Assembly: GCA_964524755.1 (NCBI GenBank)
Contig: CAZGDR010000001.1
Span: forward strand, 46,294-110,293
DNA from: JAQVOO01 sp964524755
GTDB lineage: Bacteria; Spirochaetota; Spirochaetia; Sphaerochaetales; Sphaerochaetaceae
Reading direction: 5' to 3'
Length of the DNA stretch: 64,000 nucleotides
Shown one piece after another: positions 35,783-44,470 of the stretch (positions are counted from its first letter, which is position 1; the number at the start of each line of letters is the position of its first letter). Made by a program: the position numbers and the translations under genes. The notes under the pieces were generated by a model. That model was given only the letters and a program-made list of their open reading frames with translations, had not been told where the DNA came from and did no database searches.

Positions 35783-35875
35783 CTATTTCTTATTCTTGTG
35801 TCTATTCTTTCTGAGTTTTTTCTTTCTCTTATGTGTAGCAATCTTATGTCTTTTCTTTTTTCTTCCACAAGGCAT
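35783..35875 (-). CDS. bS22/AURKAIP1-COX24-type small basic ribosomal protein
   Basis: A 30-codon gene, below usual length cut-offs. The product starts MPCGRKKKRHKIATHKRKKK and ends with RHKNKK; over half its residues are Lys or Arg. The KRHKIATHKRKK core is the pattern of the AURKAIP1/COX24 domain (mitochondrial mS38, bacterial bS22), a small-subunit ribosomal protein. AAGGAG lies 7 bases before ATG, a TTGACG/CATAAT promoter lies upstream and a hairpin downstream, so it is a complete transcription unit beside the rpsF operon. Confidence 0.85.
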   Translation of the reverse strand: MPCGRKKKRHKIATHKRKKKLRKNRHKNKK

Positions 35876-35927
35876 AATTGGACTCCTTATCTAATAAATT
35901 ATTTCATTCAAACTACATCACCGCGTT

Positions 35928-35956
35928 ATTATGAGCTGTATGAGTGGTTACGTCAA
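35928..35956 (-). promoter_or_regulatory. promoter of the bS22-like gene
   Basis: On the minus strand TTGACG (35956-35951), a 17-base spacer and CATAAT (35933-35928), about 52 bases before the start codon. The rest of 35960-36172 is AT-rich and shows no gene or convincing structure. Confidence 0.65.
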
Positions 35957-36172
35957 GGGGGGTGAGTAATTAAACAATCCTTCTTGTAAATTAATGTAGG
36001 CACACGCCAAAAGAATCACTAGTAGAACCAATTTTAACATAGCTTTTAGTACACGGTAAAAATAAATACAGATGTCTTTCTTTTTATGTTTTGTATACCT
36101 ATGCAGCTTTTATTAAATATACATCACCTTTAGTATTTTGAAACTCTCTCATTATAGTAGTTTATGTTTTTT

Positions 36173-37192
36173 CTATAATAGATAATCGCCATCTTGTATC
36201 CACCTTTTTTTTCTCATAATTTGAGAGATTAAAAAAGACAGGAGGGCAGGAAGCATAAAATGGAGTAACACTATTTTCCACCAAGATTCTATTTTCATAA
36301 CTGCAATAGTATTTATTTGTCCCACTAATCCGCTTGTTCCCATCCCAGCACCGGGAGCATTATTTTTCATTTGAAAGATGGTGGTTGCAAATGGACCAAG
36401 CACTGCCGCCGTAAGTGTTGGAGGTATCCAAATACGCCAATTTTTAACAATATTGGGCATCTGAATCATAGAAGTTCCCAGTCCTTGACTGATAAGACCA
36501 CCCACCCCATTTTCTTTATACCCAGAACAAGCAAAGCCTATCATCTGAGAACAACATCCAACTGTAGCAGCTCCAGCAGCGAGTCCACTTATACCAAGTG
36601 AAATACAAATAGCAGCGCTGCTTATGGGAAGAGTAAGTACCATTCCCACAACTACGGAAACCATAATCCCCATAGGAATTGGATAGAGAGTCGTAAGGTG
36701 GTTAATCAGAGCACCAACAGCATTCATGAGCGCCGCCACCACTGGTGATAAAAAGAACCCGGTAATAGAACCCGCCACAATAACGAAGAGAGGAATAAGA
36801 ATGATGTCGACCTTTGTCTTATTCGCAATTCTTTTTCCTACTTCAGCACCGACAAGGGAAGCTATCAACGCTCCTACCGGTTCTCCTATGATGACTTTAG
36901 AAAAAAGAGACGTCTCGAAAACAAAGGTACCTGCTCCAACCGCTCCAACGATCGCTGAAGCAAATATAGCCAAAGGAGGAGCTCCCACCGAAAGGGCGAC
37001 GCCAACCCCAATGGCTGGACCCATCATGTATTGAGCAATTTGGCCTAATTGAATGATTATTGATACATCGAGATAGAGTCCTACTTGCTTAATGATTAAT
37101 CCTATAATCAAGCTAGCAAAGAGACCTTGTGCCATACCATTTAAAACTTTTACAACGTATGCAGATATGCTATTAGCTGGTTGTTCCCTCAC
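36173..37192 (-). CDS. PfoR/PTS-EIIC-2-like membrane protein
   Basis: 339 residues with about nine hydrophobic segments and many small residues (GVGVALSVGAPPLAIFASAI, IGEPVGALIASLVGAEVG). This matches the PfoR (COG3641) family, related to PTS EIIC domains. No EIIA or EIIB gene is nearby, and no cysteine phosphorylation domain is present, so transport by a PTS is not shown. GTG start after GGAGGAGAGG. Monocistronic, divergent from murD. Confidence 0.7.
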   Translation of the reverse strand: MREQPANSISAYVVKVLNGMAQGLFASLIIGLIIKQVGLYLDVSIIIQLGQIAQYMMGPAIGVGVALSVGAPPLAIFASAIVGAVGAGTFVFETSLFSKVIIGEPVGALIASLVGAEVGKRIANKTKVDIILIPLFVIVAGSITGFFLSPVVAALMNAVGALINHLTTLYPIPMGIMVSVVVGMVLTLPISSAAICISLGISGLAAGAATVGCCSQMIGFACSGYKENGVGGLISQGLGTSMIQMPNIVKNWRIWIPPTLTAAVLGPFATTIFQMKNNAPGAGMGTSGLVGQINTIAVMKIESWWKIVLLHFMLPALLSFLISQIMRKKRWIQDGDYLL

Positions 37193-37419
37193 CCTCTCCT
37201 CCTTGTTTTTCGTATGTAGGACATCAGGATGGCTCCAACCATCTTAACCTGCAGCCCCTCTCCTTGCCTGAAACAAACATAGTAAAATCGGGATAATTTG
37301 TACAGAGGAGTTATCAAGTTATATTCTCGACGGTATAACATATTTATCAGATACAGCTAGTAACGAGAAGAGACGTATGACAAGGGGAGAGAGATTTTAG
37401 ATAATTAGTTGCAACAATC

Positions 37420-37448
37420 TTGCCCTAGTTCGTTGCAAATAGTACACT
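37420..37448 (+). promoter_or_regulatory. murD promoter predicting a nearly leaderless mRNA
   Basis: TTGCCC (37420-37425), 17 bases, TACACT (37443-37448), then 9 bases to ATG 37458. No Shine-Dalgarno sequence precedes the ATG. The remainder of 37193-37419 contains no recognisable gene. Confidence 0.55.
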
Positions 37449-37457
37449 ATACACACG

Positions 37458-38765
37458 ATGCGCGTATTAATATTTGGATTAGGTATACTAGGTGGTGGAT
37501 TCGCAGCTGCAAGCTATTTCCTCGATCGAGGACATGAACTGCGTATCACTGACTTACGTTCCGAAAAAGAACTCGGAGAACCTCTGGAACTTTTAAAAAA
37601 ACGGGGAGCGACAGCTATTTGCCAAACTCATCGAGAAGAAGATTTTGAGTGGGCAGATCTTGTAATAAAGAACCCTGCGATACCTCCAGATCACCCCCTT
37701 TTAGCCTCAGCTAAAGAGATTGCAACCGATATCTCTTGTCTACTCACCTCCCCGCTCATTCGCTCAATACCTATTGTTGTAGTTACTGGCACTAAAGGAA
37801 AAACAACCACAGTCGCAGCCGTTACCCATGCCCTAAACTCTCTAGACCGAGAAGCTATTCAGTTTGGTAATATGGGAATTAGTGGATTTTCAGTGCTCTC
37901 TGAACTAGAAAAAAGGAAAGAAAAAAAACAGAAATTACCAAAGTACCTAATTTGTGAGTTATCTTCTTGGCAAATACGGGACTTTTATGGCATTTCAGGC
38001 AACCCTTTACCCCGCTTCAAAACTGTCGTCCTGACCTCCCTATTCCCTGATCACCTGAATAAGTACAACGATTTTAAAGCTTATAAAGAAGATAAATGGC
38101 TCCTCTTTAATACCGTTGCAGCGAGAATGATAGTTCCTGAAAAAGTGTATGAAGAGGTGAAAACTAGCGTTTCAATTAAGCCGCGAAATATTAGATCCAT
38201 AGAGAGCTTTGTTGGAGTCGAAAAACAGACTCCACGCTTACAGCCAGCATGGGCAGTGTGCCGCAATCTGGGATTGGGAACTAAACAAATCACACATGCT
38301 TTTAACACCTTTCGAGGCGTCCCTCATCGTCAAGAGCCTTTAGGAATTAAAAATGATATTTTATTTATCAATGATTCAGCAGCTACAATTCCTGAAGCAG
38401 TAAACTTCACGTGTACCAATTCGCCTTGGAATTTCCATCTTATTGGAGGGGGTACTGATAAGAATTTACAAGCCGAGGGGATGTTAGCAGCCCTGCATGT
38501 AGCAGTGAGCATTCATCTCCTTGCTGGCAGCTTCACCACCAACAAACTCATTCCACTGCTTGAAAAAGAGGGAATTCCCTATTCTGGGCCTTTTTCTTCG
38601 ATGCAAGATGCTGTTAATTCTGCTTATGAGCAAGCTACATTAGATGTAACGGCAAAGAAAACTGTGGCTGTGATACTTTCCCCTGGAGCGGCTTCTTTTG
38701 GTATGTTCAAACATGAATTTGATCGCGGTGATCAGTTCCGAGATAGTGTCAATAACTTGAAATAG
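37458..38765 (+). CDS. murD: UDP-N-acetylmuramoylalanine--D-glutamate ligase
   Basis: Adds D-Glu to UDP-MurNAc-L-Ala in peptidoglycan synthesis. 435 residues: N-terminal Rossmann GLGILGGG, ATP loop GTKGKTTT near residue 114, SLFPDHLNKY with the downstream Lys for carbamylation (YKEDKW), and FRGVPHRQE. The motif usually reading NDSKATN is NDSAATIPEA here, so the lysine is replaced by alanine. No ribosome-binding site; the promoter lies immediately upstream. It abuts the convergent femX-like gene stop to stop without a gap. Confidence 0.88.
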   Translation: MRVLIFGLGILGGGFAAASYFLDRGHELRITDLRSEKELGEPLELLKKRGATAICQTHREEDFEWADLVIKNPAIPPDHPLLASAKEIATDISCLLTSPLIRSIPIVVVTGTKGKTTTVAAVTHALNSLDREAIQFGNMGISGFSVLSELEKRKEKKQKLPKYLICELSSWQIRDFYGISGNPLPRFKTVVLTSLFPDHLNKYNDFKAYKEDKWLLFNTVAARMIVPEKVYEEVKTSVSIKPRNIRSIESFVGVEKQTPRLQPAWAVCRNLGLGTKQITHAFNTFRGVPHRQEPLGIKNDILFINDSAATIPEAVNFTCTNSPWNFHLIGGGTDKNLQAEGMLAALHVAVSIHLLAGSFTTNKLIPLLEKEGIPYSGPFSSMQDAVNSAYEQATLDVTAKKTVAVILSPGAASFGMFKHEFDRGDQFRDSVNNLK

Positions 38766-39845
38766 TTATTCGTCTTTCGAGACGGAATACTGTTGTGACA
38801 TGCGTAGTGGATACCTGCGCCGTTGAAGTGTAAACCGTTTGTGCTCCACCCACGCATAGAGCAGTCTGAAAAGAGGTTTATAGATGTAATCTAGAGAACG
38901 ATGGCGATAGGAAACATATCCCCCAAAGGCTCGTTTAAACAATCGTAGTCCCTCTAAGTGGGATCCACGTTGTTCTGGACCACTGATACCATAGAAATCA
39001 TAGATCTGGCAACCATGGTCACAAGCCTTTTCAATAGCATAATCTTGCAAGAGATAAGAGGGAGAACACCCATCTATGCGTAGAGAGGCTCCATATAAAT
39101 AGGTAGAAACGGCAGAACTTTCTATAATCAGCGCTCCACCTAGAACTGATTGGTCAAGATAGGCCAGATATAAATAGGAGGCGATATCGGGAGCATCGAT
39201 GGTGAGAAACTTCTTTATGTAGGCTGCAGGACGAGCTGTAAAACCATCCCTTTTAGCGGTTTCAATATAGACAGAATACCAAGCCTGAAAGGTTTCTTGT
39301 TTTCCATCCCAAGGTTTTATCACGATATCTTTTGATTTTGCTTTTCTCACGTTGCGCCGAGCCCGCTCTCGGTACCGCAACCTAACGGCATCATAGCCTG
39401 GTGTTAAATCGATGCGTGCAGTTCCTTCTGGCTGTACAGATTCGCGACACATGCGTATATTACGGCCTACTATAGGGTCAACCTGTTCTTCATCAGGCGG
39501 TCCCCAAGGTAAATCAAAACGGATAAAAGCGACCCCTTTAGGGAGTAGTGGACGAATAGCACGGGAGAAGTCTCGGATTAACTGAGCGGGTTCTCCACTG
39601 TATGCATCAATTTCGGGGCCAAAAGGGATGTAGGCTAGCCGTGCGCCCAAAAATAGACGGCGCACTAGCACTAACACCACTGACGCATAGTCTTGGTCCC
39701 CTTCAGCCGCTAAAGCTGTAAAGCGAAAAGCGAAAGGATGCCAGTTGGAAGCCCGTTTTGCTTGTGCCCATAATTGGCTTTGGAACGGATTCCAGGTTGC
39801 ATCGAGTTGATCTAGACCCACCCTTTCGACTTTTAGATTACTCAT
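38766..39845 (-). CDS. FemX/FemAB-type peptidyltransferase (peptidoglycan bridge formation)
   Basis: 359 residues of the FemABX GNAT-fold family that adds amino acids from aminoacyl-tRNA to the muropeptide. Visible are the basic helix RERARRNVRKAKSKDIVI in the middle and YDFYGISGPEQRGSHLEGL near the end, a typical C-terminal lobe motif. Located five bases after metG on the same strand and facing murD, so it sits among cell-wall and tRNA-charging genes. The amino acid transferred is unknown. Confidence 0.8.
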   Translation of the reverse strand: MSNLKVERVGLDQLDATWNPFQSQLWAQAKRASNWHPFAFRFTALAAEGDQDYASVVLVLVRRLFLGARLAYIPFGPEIDAYSGEPAQLIRDFSRAIRPLLPKGVAFIRFDLPWGPPDEEQVDPIVGRNIRMCRESVQPEGTARIDLTPGYDAVRLRYRERARRNVRKAKSKDIVIKPWDGKQETFQAWYSVYIETAKRDGFTARPAAYIKKFLTIDAPDIASYLYLAYLDQSVLGGALIIESSAVSTYLYGASLRIDGCSPSYLLQDYAIEKACDHGCQIYDFYGISGPEQRGSHLEGLRLFKRAFGGYVSYRHRSLDYIYKPLFRLLYAWVEHKRFTLQRRRYPLRMSQQYSVSKDE

Positions 39846-39850
39846 ATAAA

Positions 39851-42052
39851 TCAGCCAACTTCTCCATTTTTATAATGCGTTACAGATAACGTCGTTCCTT
39901 GTGCATGCAAAGATCGCCCTTCAATCTTAACAATCCCATTTTCTGTATAAAGAGGCAAGGCAAAAAACTGGTCAGCCTTTACTTGGCTACGTGATTCGGA
40001 TGGAGATTCAAACCCTTCTGGAAGTATTTCAGTGCCAACAGCAAACTGATCAGCAAAAATCACTTCACACGTTGAATGAGGTTCAGCATTTGGATCACTG
40101 GCAGCTAACAACATACCTCGACTTTTTACCCCACGAAAATTGGCCGGTTTTAGGTTTTGCACCAATACGATATTACGATTCAACAACTCATCCTTAGTGT
40201 AGAAAGGGACAATACTCGAAACAATGGTCGTTGGCTCGGCGGCCCCCGTATCAACTTGTATAATATAGAGTTTATCACCTTTAGGATGTTGCTCAACATC
40301 AACAATCTTACTTACCCGTAAGGTAACTTTCTTTGCAAATATTTCAGCAACAGATTCTTGCGGTGTTAACTTTTCATTTTCCATCTGTTTTTTCTCCTCG
40401 ATTCGTGACTCCTGACTGCCCGCATAACGAGCTCGCATAGTCTCTATAATTTCATCTTCTATTTTTTTAAAAAGATAATCTGGTTTATTAATAACCTCAA
40501 TTCCTGTCCATGTACCCAATTGCTCCCACGTGGCACCGTCACTATTCAGATAGCCCAATAATTGGGTAGAGGCCGAAGGGATGTAGGGAGCAAGTAACAC
40601 TCCGAGGTCTCGTATGAGATAAATCAGTGTTTTGAGCAATGAAGCGGTAGCCTCAGGATTTTCTGTTCGTTGTTTCCATGGCTCTCCATCCTGAAAAGCT
40701 TTATTACCAATTGAAGAGAGGGCACAAATTTGTCGCAGAGCTTCTCTGAGTTCGGCCCGCTCCAACAACCCATCTATAACGGCCTCTTTTTTCAATATAT
40801 TTTCAACCAAAGCAGCATCAATTTCCCCTTGGGGAACTTTTCCATCGTAAAAACGGTAGATGAAAGTAAGTGTGCGGTGTACTAGATTAGAGAGATTTCC
40901 AATTAGTTCTCCGTTTACCTTCTCCTGAAAATCCTTCCAGGTGAAAAGTACATCAGCTTTCTCGGGCCGATTATAAAACATATAAAACCGCCACATGTCA
41001 GCTGGAATACCGGTTTCTTGTACATCGTTGCCAAAAATACCGAGGCCTTTACTCTTGGAGAACTTCCCCCCTTCGTAATTGAGGTATTCACTCGAAGACA
41101 TATGGTGCAACATAGTCCAAGGCTCTCCAGTCGCCAGTAATGTGGTAGGGAAAATAACAGTATGGAATGGGATATTATCCTTCCCTATAAATTGGAATAG
41201 TTCTACTTCTTCAGGATTTTGCCACCATGTACGCCACTCGGGAGTATGTGAAGCCGTGATAGAGATGTATCCGATGGGAGCATCAAACCAAACATAGAAA
41301 ACCTTGTCCTCAAATCCCTTTTTAGGGACAGGAATCCCCCATTTGAGGTCTCTGGTTATGGCCCGTTCTTTTAACCCATCCCGAATCCATGACTTAGTTG
41401 TCTGGATTGCATTCTTCGCCCAGAACCCTTCAACTGAAGCTGTATGAAGCCACTCTTCAAGGAGGGGCAATGCCTTTGGAAGATCAATATATAGATGTTT
41501 GGTTTTACGCAAAATTGGTGTTGAATGACACACTCCACACCGAGGGTCAATCAGTTCAGTTGGATCTAGCAATGTACCACAACTATCACATTGGTCTCCC
41601 CGGGCACCGGTGGACCCACACTTAGGACAAGTCCCTTCAACAAAACGGTCGGCTAAAAATCGCTGATCATGTTCACAATAGAGTTGTTCTATCTCTGCCT
41701 CTCGAATATATCCGGCGTCATCTACCTTTTTAAAGATATCCTGAACGATAGCGGTTTGTGTTGGAGTACTGGTTCGTCCAAAGGAATCGAACTCAATTTC
41801 AAACCATGTATAAATATCGCGATGGATTATAAAGTAGCGATCACACAACTCACGAGGCGTGAGGCCCTCTTGTAAAGCGCGAGTTTCACTAGCCGTACCA
41901 TATTCATCGGTACCGCAGATATACAAAGTTTCATATCCTTTTGAACGACAAAACCGTGCAAAACAATCGGCCGAGAGGACTTGGATGAGATTCCCTAAGT
42001 GAGGAATATTGTTAACATATGGTAAAGCGGAGGTTATCAATCTTTTTTTCAT
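39851..42052 (-). CDS. metG: methionyl-tRNA synthetase
   Basis: 733 residues from ATG 42052. Class I signatures: YVNNIPHLGN (HIGH-like) near residue 14 and KFSKSKG (KMSKS) near residue 330. A zinc knuckle CPKCG...CDSCG lies in the connective domain. Residues from about 610 form a fused C-terminal tRNA-binding OB domain (KVTLRVSKIVDVEQHPKGDK). The reading frame extends to 42112 but without a good start; a TTGAAA/TATAGT promoter ends seven bases before this ATG, so the mRNA is probably leaderless. Confidence 0.95.
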   Translation of the reverse strand: MKKRLITSALPYVNNIPHLGNLIQVLSADCFARFCRSKGYETLYICGTDEYGTASETRALQEGLTPRELCDRYFIIHRDIYTWFEIEFDSFGRTSTPTQTAIVQDIFKKVDDAGYIREAEIEQLYCEHDQRFLADRFVEGTCPKCGSTGARGDQCDSCGTLLDPTELIDPRCGVCHSTPILRKTKHLYIDLPKALPLLEEWLHTASVEGFWAKNAIQTTKSWIRDGLKERAITRDLKWGIPVPKKGFEDKVFYVWFDAPIGYISITASHTPEWRTWWQNPEEVELFQFIGKDNIPFHTVIFPTTLLATGEPWTMLHHMSSSEYLNYEGGKFSKSKGLGIFGNDVQETGIPADMWRFYMFYNRPEKADVLFTWKDFQEKVNGELIGNLSNLVHRTLTFIYRFYDGKVPQGEIDAALVENILKKEAVIDGLLERAELREALRQICALSSIGNKAFQDGEPWKQRTENPEATASLLKTLIYLIRDLGVLLAPYIPSASTQLLGYLNSDGATWEQLGTWTGIEVINKPDYLFKKIEDEIIETMRARYAGSQESRIEEKKQMENEKLTPQESVAEIFAKKVTLRVSKIVDVEQHPKGDKLYIIQVDTGAAEPTTIVSSIVPFYTKDELLNRNIVLVQNLKPANFRGVKSRGMLLAASDPNAEPHSTCEVIFADQFAVGTEILPEGFESPSESRSQVKADQFFALPLYTENGIVKIEGRSLHAQGTTLSVTHYKNGEVG

Positions 42053-42059
42053 GATGAAC

Positions 42060-42088
42060 ACTATACTCTTGACTGACTCTTTTTTCAA
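42060..42088 (-). promoter_or_regulatory. metG promoter predicting a leaderless mRNA
   Basis: On the minus strand TTGAAA (42088-42083), 17 bases, TATAGT (42065-42060), then 7 bases to ATG 42052. There is no Shine-Dalgarno sequence. This is the clearest example of the leaderless geometry in the window. Confidence 0.7.
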
Positions 42089-42126
42089 TCGGATAAGCAA
42101 AACTCCTAGCATAAGGTTGCGTTTGA

Positions 42127-42180
42127 TTGACGATATAGTCTATCTAGGCTACATTTAGAGTGTACCGGCAGAGAGCCGGT
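42127..42180 (+). promoter_or_regulatory. hflK-hflC promoter and leader hairpin
   Basis: TTGACG (42127-42132), 17 bases, TACATT (42150-42155). The leader forms a hairpin ACCGGC/GCCGGT with loop AGAGA (42164-42180) just before AAGGAGG, which could stabilise the message. Confidence 0.65.
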
Positions 42181-42198
42181 TCACAAGGAGGATCGTAA

Positions 42199-43194
42199 AT
42201 GAGTAATTCGGGCACATCGTCCCGTAATCCATTTAACCTCAGTCCAAAGCTTATTATTGCCGCTATTGCCATAGTAGTCTTATTCATATTGATTATGAGT
42301 AGTGTATTTGTGGTAGATCAGACAGAAGAATCTGTTATATTGCGCTTCGGTAAGTTTCATAGGACTGTAGGACCTGGACTACAAGCAAAACTTCCACTGG
42401 GTATTGATAGAAATTTTAATATCCCTACCCGTGTCGTTCAAACCATGACCTTTGGACAAGCTTCAGCTTCTCAAGATTTCAGTTCAAGATTTATGTCACA
42501 ACCTTCCGGCTCGTCAGTCGGGGAGTCAATTATGTTGACCGGTGACTTGAACATCGTGGATGTCCAATGGATTATTCAGTATCGAATTGAAGATCCAGCT
42601 AAATGGTTATTTAATGTGCAAGAGAGAGATAAAACTATTCGTGATATCAGCCAAAGTATAATTAATCAGTTGGTTGGCGATCTCCCTATCTTGGCCATTA
42701 TGTCGGGCGAAAGAACTTCAATTGAAGTTGAATCACAAGCGAAAATGCAGGCAATATTCGATTCCTATAACTTAGGAGTTCGGGTAGTCACCGTCAAATT
42801 ACAGAACACGGTTCCCCCAGTGGGAGAGGTGCAGGATGCCTTTGAAGATGTTAACAAAGCTATTCAGGATATGAATCGCTTGATTAATGAAGGTAAAGAG
42901 TCCTATAACCGAGAAATTCCTCGAGCTCAAGGTGAAGCCTCACAGCTAATCCAAATTGCTGAAGGATATTCTGCAGAACGTGTCAATAATGCTAGAGGAG
43001 ATGTCGCACGCTTCGCATCTGTCCTAGAACAATATGCTGTGAGTCAAGATATTACAGCACGTCGTCTCTATATCGAAACGATGGAAGATATCCTCTCACA
43101 AGCTGATGCTGGTACCTTAACACTCATTGATAAGGAGTTAGATAACTTCCTCCCAATCAGTGATCTTACCACCATTCCAGGAGGTAAAAAATGA
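42199..43194 (+). CDS. hflK: SPFH/band-7 protein HflK
   Basis: Membrane-anchored partner of HflC; in other bacteria the pair forms a cage around the FtsH protease. 331 residues: a transmembrane helix at about residues 19-39, then VVDQTEESVILRFGKFHRTVGPGL starting the SPFH domain, and a Glu/Ala-rich coiled coil in the second half. AAGGAGGATCGTAA precedes ATG. Overlaps hflC by 4 bases (ATGA). No ftsH gene lies in the window. Confidence 0.92.
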   Translation: MSNSGTSSRNPFNLSPKLIIAAIAIVVLFILIMSSVFVVDQTEESVILRFGKFHRTVGPGLQAKLPLGIDRNFNIPTRVVQTMTFGQASASQDFSSRFMSQPSGSSVGESIMLTGDLNIVDVQWIIQYRIEDPAKWLFNVQERDKTIRDISQSIINQLVGDLPILAIMSGERTSIEVESQAKMQAIFDSYNLGVRVVTVKLQNTVPPVGEVQDAFEDVNKAIQDMNRLINEGKESYNREIPRAQGEASQLIQIAEGYSAERVNNARGDVARFASVLEQYAVSQDITARRLYIETMEDILSQADAGTLTLIDKELDNFLPISDLTTIPGGKK

Positions 43195-44177
43195 AAAAAC
43201 TTATTACCACATTAGTCGTCATAGTTGTTCTTTTGGTAGTTTTTCTACTCCTAGGACCTTTCTTCATCTTACAAGAAGGAGAAGTGGCGGTTGTTACCCG
43301 TTTCGGAAAAATCATGAGTACCCACCAAGATGCGGGACTTAAGATTAAAATTCCTCTCGTCGATACCGTTGTAAAATACCCCAAGAAAATTATGTCGTGG
43401 GATGGTGATGCGCAGCGCATACCGACCAAAGAGAATCAGTTTATTTGGGTCGACACAACTGCTCGGTGGAGAATTACCGATCCAGCGCTGTTCTATCAGT
43501 CAGTTACTAGCTTACCAAATGCTATCCTGCGTTTAAATGATGTTATCAACTCGACTATCCGAACTGTTATAAGTGAGAACTTCTTAAATGAGGCTGTCCG
43601 TAATACAAACCGGATTAATAATATGCGCGTTGAAGAACAAGTCCAGAGTGTTGAAAGCGTTGAAGATGCTGAACAACTCAGGAATCTTACCAAAACCGAG
43701 ATTGAACAGGAATCAATTGCGATTGGACGTGAAGGCTTAAGTCAGAAAATATTGAACACAACACGTAGATTTACCGTTGAGTTTGGTATAGAAGTAATCG
43801 ATATTGTCATTAGACAGATTCGATACAGTGATGACCTCACCCAAAGTGTATACCAGCGCATGATCAAAGAACGAAATCAGATTGCTGAAGCTTATCGCTC
43901 GTATGGGCAAGGACAGCAGGCTCGTTGGGTAGGTAAAACTGAAAATGACAAGAAGAGTATTTTGAGCCAAGCTTATGCAACATCTGAAGAAATTAAGGGT
44001 GTGGCTGATGCAACTGCAACCAAGATTTATGCAGAAGCCTACGAAGAAGATCCTGAATTCTTTACGTTATGGAGAACTCTCGAATCGTATCGCAAGACGA
44101 TTAAGAATTTGAATAAAGTGTTCTCAACTGAAATGGAATATTTCGATATCCTATATGGACCGAAAAAATTAAACTAG
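43191..44177 (+). CDS. hflC: SPFH/band-7 protein HflC
   Basis: 328 residues with an N-terminal membrane helix (residues 4-24), LQEGEVAVVTRFGKIMSTHQ and IDIVIRQIRYSDDLTQSVYQRM in the SPFH region, and a C-terminal FTLWRTLESYRKTI segment typical of HflC. Coupled to hflK by a 4-base overlap and closed by a terminator at 44196-44228. Confidence 0.93.
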   Translation: MKKLITTLVVIVVLLVVFLLLGPFFILQEGEVAVVTRFGKIMSTHQDAGLKIKIPLVDTVVKYPKKIMSWDGDAQRIPTKENQFIWVDTTARWRITDPALFYQSVTSLPNAILRLNDVINSTIRTVISENFLNEAVRNTNRINNMRVEEQVQSVESVEDAEQLRNLTKTEIEQESIAIGREGLSQKILNTTRRFTVEFGIEVIDIVIRQIRYSDDLTQSVYQRMIKERNQIAEAYRSYGQGQQARWVGKTENDKKSILSQAYATSEEIKGVADATATKIYAEAYEEDPEFFTLWRTLESYRKTIKNLNKVFSTEMEYFDILYGPKKLN

Positions 44178-44195
44178 TTTAATAGAATAGTAGAT

Positions 44196-44228
44196 AGCCA
44201 TCATCATAGTATTGGTGATGGCTTTTTT
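44196..44228 (+). terminator. Rho-independent terminator of hflK-hflC
   Basis: AGCCATCA (44196-44203) pairs with TGATGGCT (44216-44223), followed by five further Ts. Confidence 0.85.
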
Positions 44229-44258
44229 ATGTGCTGAACATGGTGCTATAAGAGCTCT

Positions 44259-44372
44259 GCGGGGGGTACTGAGCCTACCTTTAGCTGCATTATCTAAAGG
44301 AAGTCGGAGGCCTCGTTCAGGATACTATAAGGTAGTAATGACGTGTTAAGAAACCTTGGGGATTTCTTCTTC
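44259..44372 (+). ncRNA. candidate structured RNA, family not recognised
   Basis: A gene-free stretch between hflC and perR. Four nested helices can be drawn: GTA/TAC (44266-44268 with 44323-44325), CTGA/TCAG (44269-44272 with 44317-44320), GCCT/AGGC (44273-44276 with 44308-44311) and CCTTTAG/CTAAAGG (44278-44284 with 44294-44300), giving a rod with bulges only on the 3' side. TATAAG (44247-44252) is a possible -10 box upstream with a poor -35, and an AAGAAA/TTTCTT hairpin at 44348-44368 may end it. It is not SRP RNA or tmRNA by conserved sequence. The 44373-44470 remainder has one more imperfect hairpin. Confidence 0.35.
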
Positions 44373-44470
44373 AGTGATTTGCATGGGAAATTAGATTGAA
44401 GGGTCTTTCTAGTTTTCAAACCGCCCGGTATACTAGGTGAGAGATTACTCTCTAGATCCTCCTACCCGGC

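Noticed and set aside
36726..37034. Open frame of 102 codons on the plus strand
   Set aside because: It lies antisense within the PfoR-type membrane-protein gene, has no ribosome-binding site and a composition typical of a shadow frame.
44259..44372. Assignment of the structured region to 6S RNA, SRP RNA or tmRNA
   Set aside because: No SRP domain IV core, no tmRNA end sequences, and the apparent rod is too short and has no large central bubble as in 6S RNA.
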